NCBI GenBank assembly: GCA_037576195.1
Contig: CM075101.1
Coordinates: 46,562,001 to 46,626,000 of the forward strand
DNA from: Phytoseiulus persimilis
Lineage: Eukaryota; Arthropoda; Arachnida; Mesostigmata; Phytoseiidae
Direction of reading: 5' to 3'
DNA: 64,000 nucleotides
The first letter of the stretch is position 1. The number at the start of each line of letters is the position of its first letter. Under the pieces are notes generated by a model. It was not told the DNA's origin, searched no databases, and saw nothing but the letters and a program-made list of their open reading frames with translations. Below, piece by piece: positions 60,001 to 64,000 of the stretch. A program made the translations under genes and the position numbers.

Positions 60001-61781
60001 TCAGCCGATACTCTTCCGATGGGTTGTCCGAGCGGTTCGAGGCGAGTGACCTGAGAACAATGTGAGTCGATGTGCCTGGTAGACCCTCAGATCCAATTGG
60101 TGTGGTCGTCCCCCTGTCTGCGCTGGAGGCGACAATGAAATGATCCGGTCTTCCGTCTTCTTTCCGTATTATTCATAATGCCTCCTATTCATCGAAGGCT
60201 CGCCTCACATTGCCCGTCAAACACCCAAGAAGCTTTTTCGACTTCTTTGTCCACGCTGGTTTCTCCGCTTTCCAGAGCTAATCCCTCGTCGATACCACGT
60301 GGTTGTTTCTCAACCCTTGACACGGGGGGCGTGGAGAGTCTTTCATGGGGAACATCTGACAGCTCGCTTGAGAGCGAGAAGTAGTTCGTTGACCTTCTGC
60401 TTCAGCTTTGATGAGTTTCGCTCTCTGTTTGGGTTGCTTGGATGATTCGGAAGGCGGATCGCGTGTGCGGTTAGTCGAGCGGGTCTCTCAGAAAGGTGAA
60501 CCCCAAATCATGTTTTTTGATTGGCCGGGCTGCGTGCGAAAAACGGAGCGACGATCGCTCCCATGACGGCGAAATGTGATCAGAAACCAGATCGCCTCCA
60601 GGGAACGGACACATCTGATTCGGATCTGAACAGAGGAAATGTTCCAGCGCGGGCTGCAGGAGCGTTTACAGGCGTTTCCCGCGGCTTACGCGACTCAGAC
60701 GTGAATGGATAGCTCCGAAACGTTCGCTCCCAGATCAGCATTGATCCCAGTGTGATCGGCCGTTTCAACGAGTCCATAATTCCGGAGCCGGGCGCGTCAG
60801 AAGGCATCTGATGTAGCTCACTCCGAGTCACCGCCGCAGCTTGTGTCTGGCCAGGATCCGAGTTCCGCAATTTCTCCCTCGCAGGGAACTGTTGTGCGAA
60901 TATCTGGTTCCTCAACTCCTCCTCGCAATCGCAAAGATCTCTGGATTCTTCCGACATCATTTTCCCAGAAACAGAATGAAATCGAATCCCCAGATCCCTT
61001 TGGACTGAGGCAGCTGTTCCATCCATCCGTCGCTTCATTCTTTCCAGCACAAATGTCCAGGGCACCTCTGACCCATCAGAAACGGGCGCCGCATAAAATT
61101 TCTAGCACTGAGAAACTGTGCTTGAGGCCACTGTCAAAAATGTTTGTGGTGCGATCGTCAGTGGCGCATTCGGGCTCATGATAAGACGACCTGTGGCGAA
61201 GATTGCGGGGAAAACACCGCTGAAACACTTCGTCGATATTTTTGAACAAACTGATAAACTCGTCAACTGCAGCGAAAGAGAAATGGCCCTGCCCAAGGAA
61301 AACAGTTCAGAGATGCGATCCCGTTCCGCTCTTCAGTTTTCGAAAATTGATCGACGCTCCTCGAAATCTTTGCCGCTCTTGGCTTCTTTCGATCGTTTCG
61401 ATAGTTCCGTTTTCTTCTCTCATTTTCCCAGTGTGCGGAAATGACATATCAGTGAATATCAGCGAGTGGCACAACGTCTGCGATTGAACGGAAATGAGAG
61501 AGAGCAGGACCTCGAGCTTATGAGATCCGCAGAGAGATATTCTGAAGATTTCCGAACACAATATCGAACTGGAGAAAATTTCCAAGTCATATCCTTATCA
61601 GGTAGATCTCCTCGGGGAAACTCGAGCGAAACGTGAAAACTCTACTTCATTTGATCTAAAGTACCGATGATGCTGCACGCGCTCCTCAAAGTTATCAAGT
61701 GCTTGCCAACAGCCGGGCCGGGTTTGGGTACTTCGATTCTTCCCTCCTGTACTTCCTAATTTTTATTTTCCTTTGGTTCCA
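54016..61781. other. Gene-poor region, no firm feature
   Basis: About 7.8 kb. A minus-strand frame at 55455-55655 encodes an acidic peptide (DSESEWDELRSRIESMNDIM) that ends at a natural stop. It could be a terminal exon, with a possible acceptor ACTCAG just upstream, but it matches nothing I know. Short palindromes occur at 55447-55465 (tgccctatcaggtagggca) and 58131-58146 (taccgtggccacggta). The rest contains only scattered frames without domains. Confidence 0.4.
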
Positions 61782-62856
61782 GATGAAGGTGGCGGGCTGG
61801 GCAGCCCTCGTAATCGCTCTCGTCAGCGGCCTAGCGCACGGTCAAAGTGAGTTCCTTGGCAGAAAAGAAGAACAAGGGAAGATGTAGAAACGAGAGAGAA
61901 GTGAACGAGCTTGCCTCGGATGTTTTCAATCAAACCGAAAATATAAAAACGTGAAATGTGAAGGTTCACTCCCCTAGAAGAGGCCTTCGGTCATGAGAGC
62001 GTTTCCGAGCTCATTTCCGTCTCTCCCGCATGGAGCGTTCATTTCTCCATGAACGAAGTCTGCGATCTTTAGAATGTTGAGATCTCCAGCAGGGCCATGT
62101 TGCGCTTTCTTCCTGCCCACTTATCTCGTGAGCTCGACTGATAGAAATCGTGGGATAAATCCTCGGTGAGCAACGGCTACGCAAACACATGACAAGAAAG
62201 CGAACTGAGAAATTAGAATGAAGAAAGCAGTGAGATAACGCTAAGTTTTTGTTCCTATTGCCCGTTTTTATAGTTTCCAACGAGCTCTTCAAATTCGTCT
62301 CGGCTGTGGTGGGAATGCTCGGTTTGGGATTCACCCGATCGAAGACGACCGCGTCCGTTAACACTAGTCCAGCTCGGGTAACGCGAACGCCCAGCGGCTT
62401 GTTACGGGGCTGCACAAGGACTACGCGATTTTTTGAGAGCTTTTTTTGTTGTTTGCATCGACACCCCTAGTCCGAATAAGGCGAGAACGATTGCGATCTG
62501 CTTCGAGAACCTAAAGCAATAACCACCCATCCGGTATGATTTATTTCCACCGCGAAAGAAGGCAAATGTGCGGTTCCTGAATCGTATATTGCGTTGATTC
62601 GATTCTCCCGCGCCATATATTTTCCCATTCATGGCGCTATTTTGATGAGTGTTGCCTCATGCCTCCAAACTCGTGTGATCCGCGAAGGTATTGAGGCACA
62701 TGGTGGTGCATACACGAATATTTTTCGGCGCGTCCCACCGTTCCAGCTAGTCACGCAACTGACTGGTTTCAGGTGGCGTTACATGTTGGATTTGTCCCTG
62801 CACGTTTGCCCATACTCCCCTCTGACGGGTTCACAGAAATCGTGGAGTTTCGATAA
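61782..62856 (+). CDS. Putative small secreted protein, three-exon model
   Basis: Exon 1 (61782-61846) begins with ATG directly after a strong acceptor (TTTTATTTTCCTTTGGTTCCAG), so a 5' UTR intron is likely. It encodes MKVAGWAALVIALVSGLAHG, a textbook signal peptide with cleavage expected after AHG or AHGQ, and ends in phase 1 at AAA-GTGAGT. Candidate exon 2 (62274-62377) has a good acceptor and the right phase and encodes ISNELFKFVSAVVGMLGLGF plus a Thr/Ser-rich stretch. Candidate exon 3 (62773-62856) follows TGGTTTCAG and reads VALHVGFVPARLPILPSD to a stop. The model totals 84 residues. Exon 1 is well supported; exons 2 and 3 rest only on splice sites and frame, and the true continuation could lie beyond the window. 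No known family. Confidence 0.42.
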
Positions 62857-63359
62857 ATGCAATGATCATGGATGCAAGCTAGAGGAGTGTTTATGCCATC
62901 GCATCCGCAGCCATTATTTCGGAGAATTCTTGATTCGCGGAGACTGAGTTCTGCGTCCGAAGCTCCCGTTCTAGGTCCCAAAACAACAGAATACTTCAAT
63001 GTTCACCTGATCCACAGAAGAAAGGGGTATCGAAGACTTCCGCCTGGAGATTCGGCTTCTTCCGTTGATCCCTGCGAACCCAGGCGACGAACGGAAGCTT
63101 GGCTCGGTGGCTAAGGTCACTGCGTCGCAACCATAGAGTGTTGGTAACATCGTGGGATCGGAACCGGTGTCGGTCGACTTCTCGGGATCTTTGGAATCTT
63201 CGAGCAATTCTGACGCTTGGCTTCGGGTGTCGCAAAGCATGTTCGCCCGTGGTGAAGGTGCCGGAAACAGAGTTTCCGGCAGACTGACCGGGAGCTTGAA
63301 GACGATGCACGCGAGCGATCTGTTCTGTCGGTCAGGGTCACTTTGTGCTAGCACTAGGG
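62857..63359. other. No gene recognised
   Basis: About 500 nt. A perfect short hairpin occurs near 63261-63282 (gccggaaac-agag-tttccggc). The minus-strand frames here show no domain. Confidence 0.4.
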
Positions 63360-63642
63360 CAGAGGTTCGCAACCTTTCTGGACCTCTGGACCCTCTGGAC
63401 GCCCGAGAGAGGAATCCGTGGACCCTGAACACCGTCACAAATCCTGACTTGGTACACGAACAATATGATGCTGGAGTTTATTAGGTCTTCCGGAGTACCG
63501 TTGAGTCTTGGGATGGCAATATATTACACGAATTTCTGCTGGTTCGTGAATATCCATGTACAGTGACGTGGCCCAGGAATGGCCTCTCAAGCATACTCCG
63601 TTGCCCCTCTTGGGCCCCATAGCTCTAGGTTGAGAATCACTG
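63360..63642. mobile_element. Probable hAT-like MITE, 283 bp
   Basis: The left end CAGAGGTTCGCAACCT and the inward-reading right end CAGTGATTCTCAACCT agree at 13 of 16 positions. They resemble the CAG..GTTCTCAACC termini common in hAT (Charlie-like) elements. The flanking 8-mers (cactaggg and cccaagat) do not match, so no target duplication supports the ends. There is no coding capacity. Confidence 0.5.
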
Positions 63643-64000
63643 CCCAAGATGATTCTCGGTTCCGTTGGCTGCCCATATGGCCACACCCGTGGATGTCAAT
63701 GATCACATTTCTCCTCGAAAAGCATAAACTTTTTGCCAATCCATAGGGGAGGCAGAACATGATCTGTTGAATTGGAAGAAAGGGATATGTGATACGTTCG
63801 TAAGAGATGACGGATTTTCGAGAAGGATTGACCACTTGAATTTGACGTAAGCTCCCGCAAGTCGGTAATGAGGATGCTCCACGAAATCCCTGGCGGAGTT
63901 CGAGGAGATGGCCCATCTCAGAGTTCGAGCATTCCTGGCTGTCAGGTCAGAGCTGTTTCAGATATCGATCATCCCCGAGAACTCCATCCACTTTGGAGTA
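63643..64000. other. Right edge, nothing recognised
   Basis: The last 358 nt contain only a chance-like 109-codon minus frame overlapping the MITE end. No domain, splice-bounded exon or repeat was identified. Confidence 0.4.

Overview
This is a 64 kb eukaryotic, almost certainly arthropod, nuclear segment. The evidence is GT-AG introns that are mostly 60-400 nt, single-copy animal housekeeping genes, AATAAA signals, and decayed Tc1/mariner, hAT and BEL/Pao elements. Base composition looks close to balanced and introns are short, which would fit a compact arachnid genome such as a predatory mite. That taxonomic guess is an inference and was not tested.

Layout. 1-12.2 kb: four exons, plus a possible fifth, of a PACS-family sorting adaptor on the minus strand; its 3' part runs off the left edge. 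12.2-16.6 kb: no gene recognised. 16.6-34.8 kb: a dense block of seven genes: SEH1 nucleoporin (+); a Y-box/cold-shock gene (-) lying wholly inside SEH1 intron 4; an eight-finger C2H2 protein (-); proteasome assembly chaperone 3 (-); mitochondrial ribosomal protein bL21m (+); the TFIIH helicase XPB/ERCC3 (-); and TRAPPC10 (+). For six of these the exon phases close from ATG to stop. For the Y-box gene the two-exon model also closes, but its 3' end is less certain. 34.8-64 kb: gene-poor and rich in transposon remains. It holds a BED-finger fragment with an in-frame UGA, a BEL/Pao integrase remnant, a hAT element with another small hAT-like element nested in it, a 660-bp foldback element, a decayed Tc1/Tc3 transposase and a small hAT-like MITE. 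A possible small secreted-protein gene lies near the right end.

The genes serve unrelated core processes: nuclear pore/GATOR, proteasome assembly, mitochondrial translation, transcription/repair, ER-Golgi tethering and membrane sorting. They share close packing and divergent or convergent promoters rather than a pathway. I found no operon, CRISPR array or clearly new biochemical system. The most notable observations are the nested antisense Y-box gene, the hAT-in-hAT insertion with two exact 8-bp target duplications, and the long inverted-repeat element at 45.8-46.5 kb.
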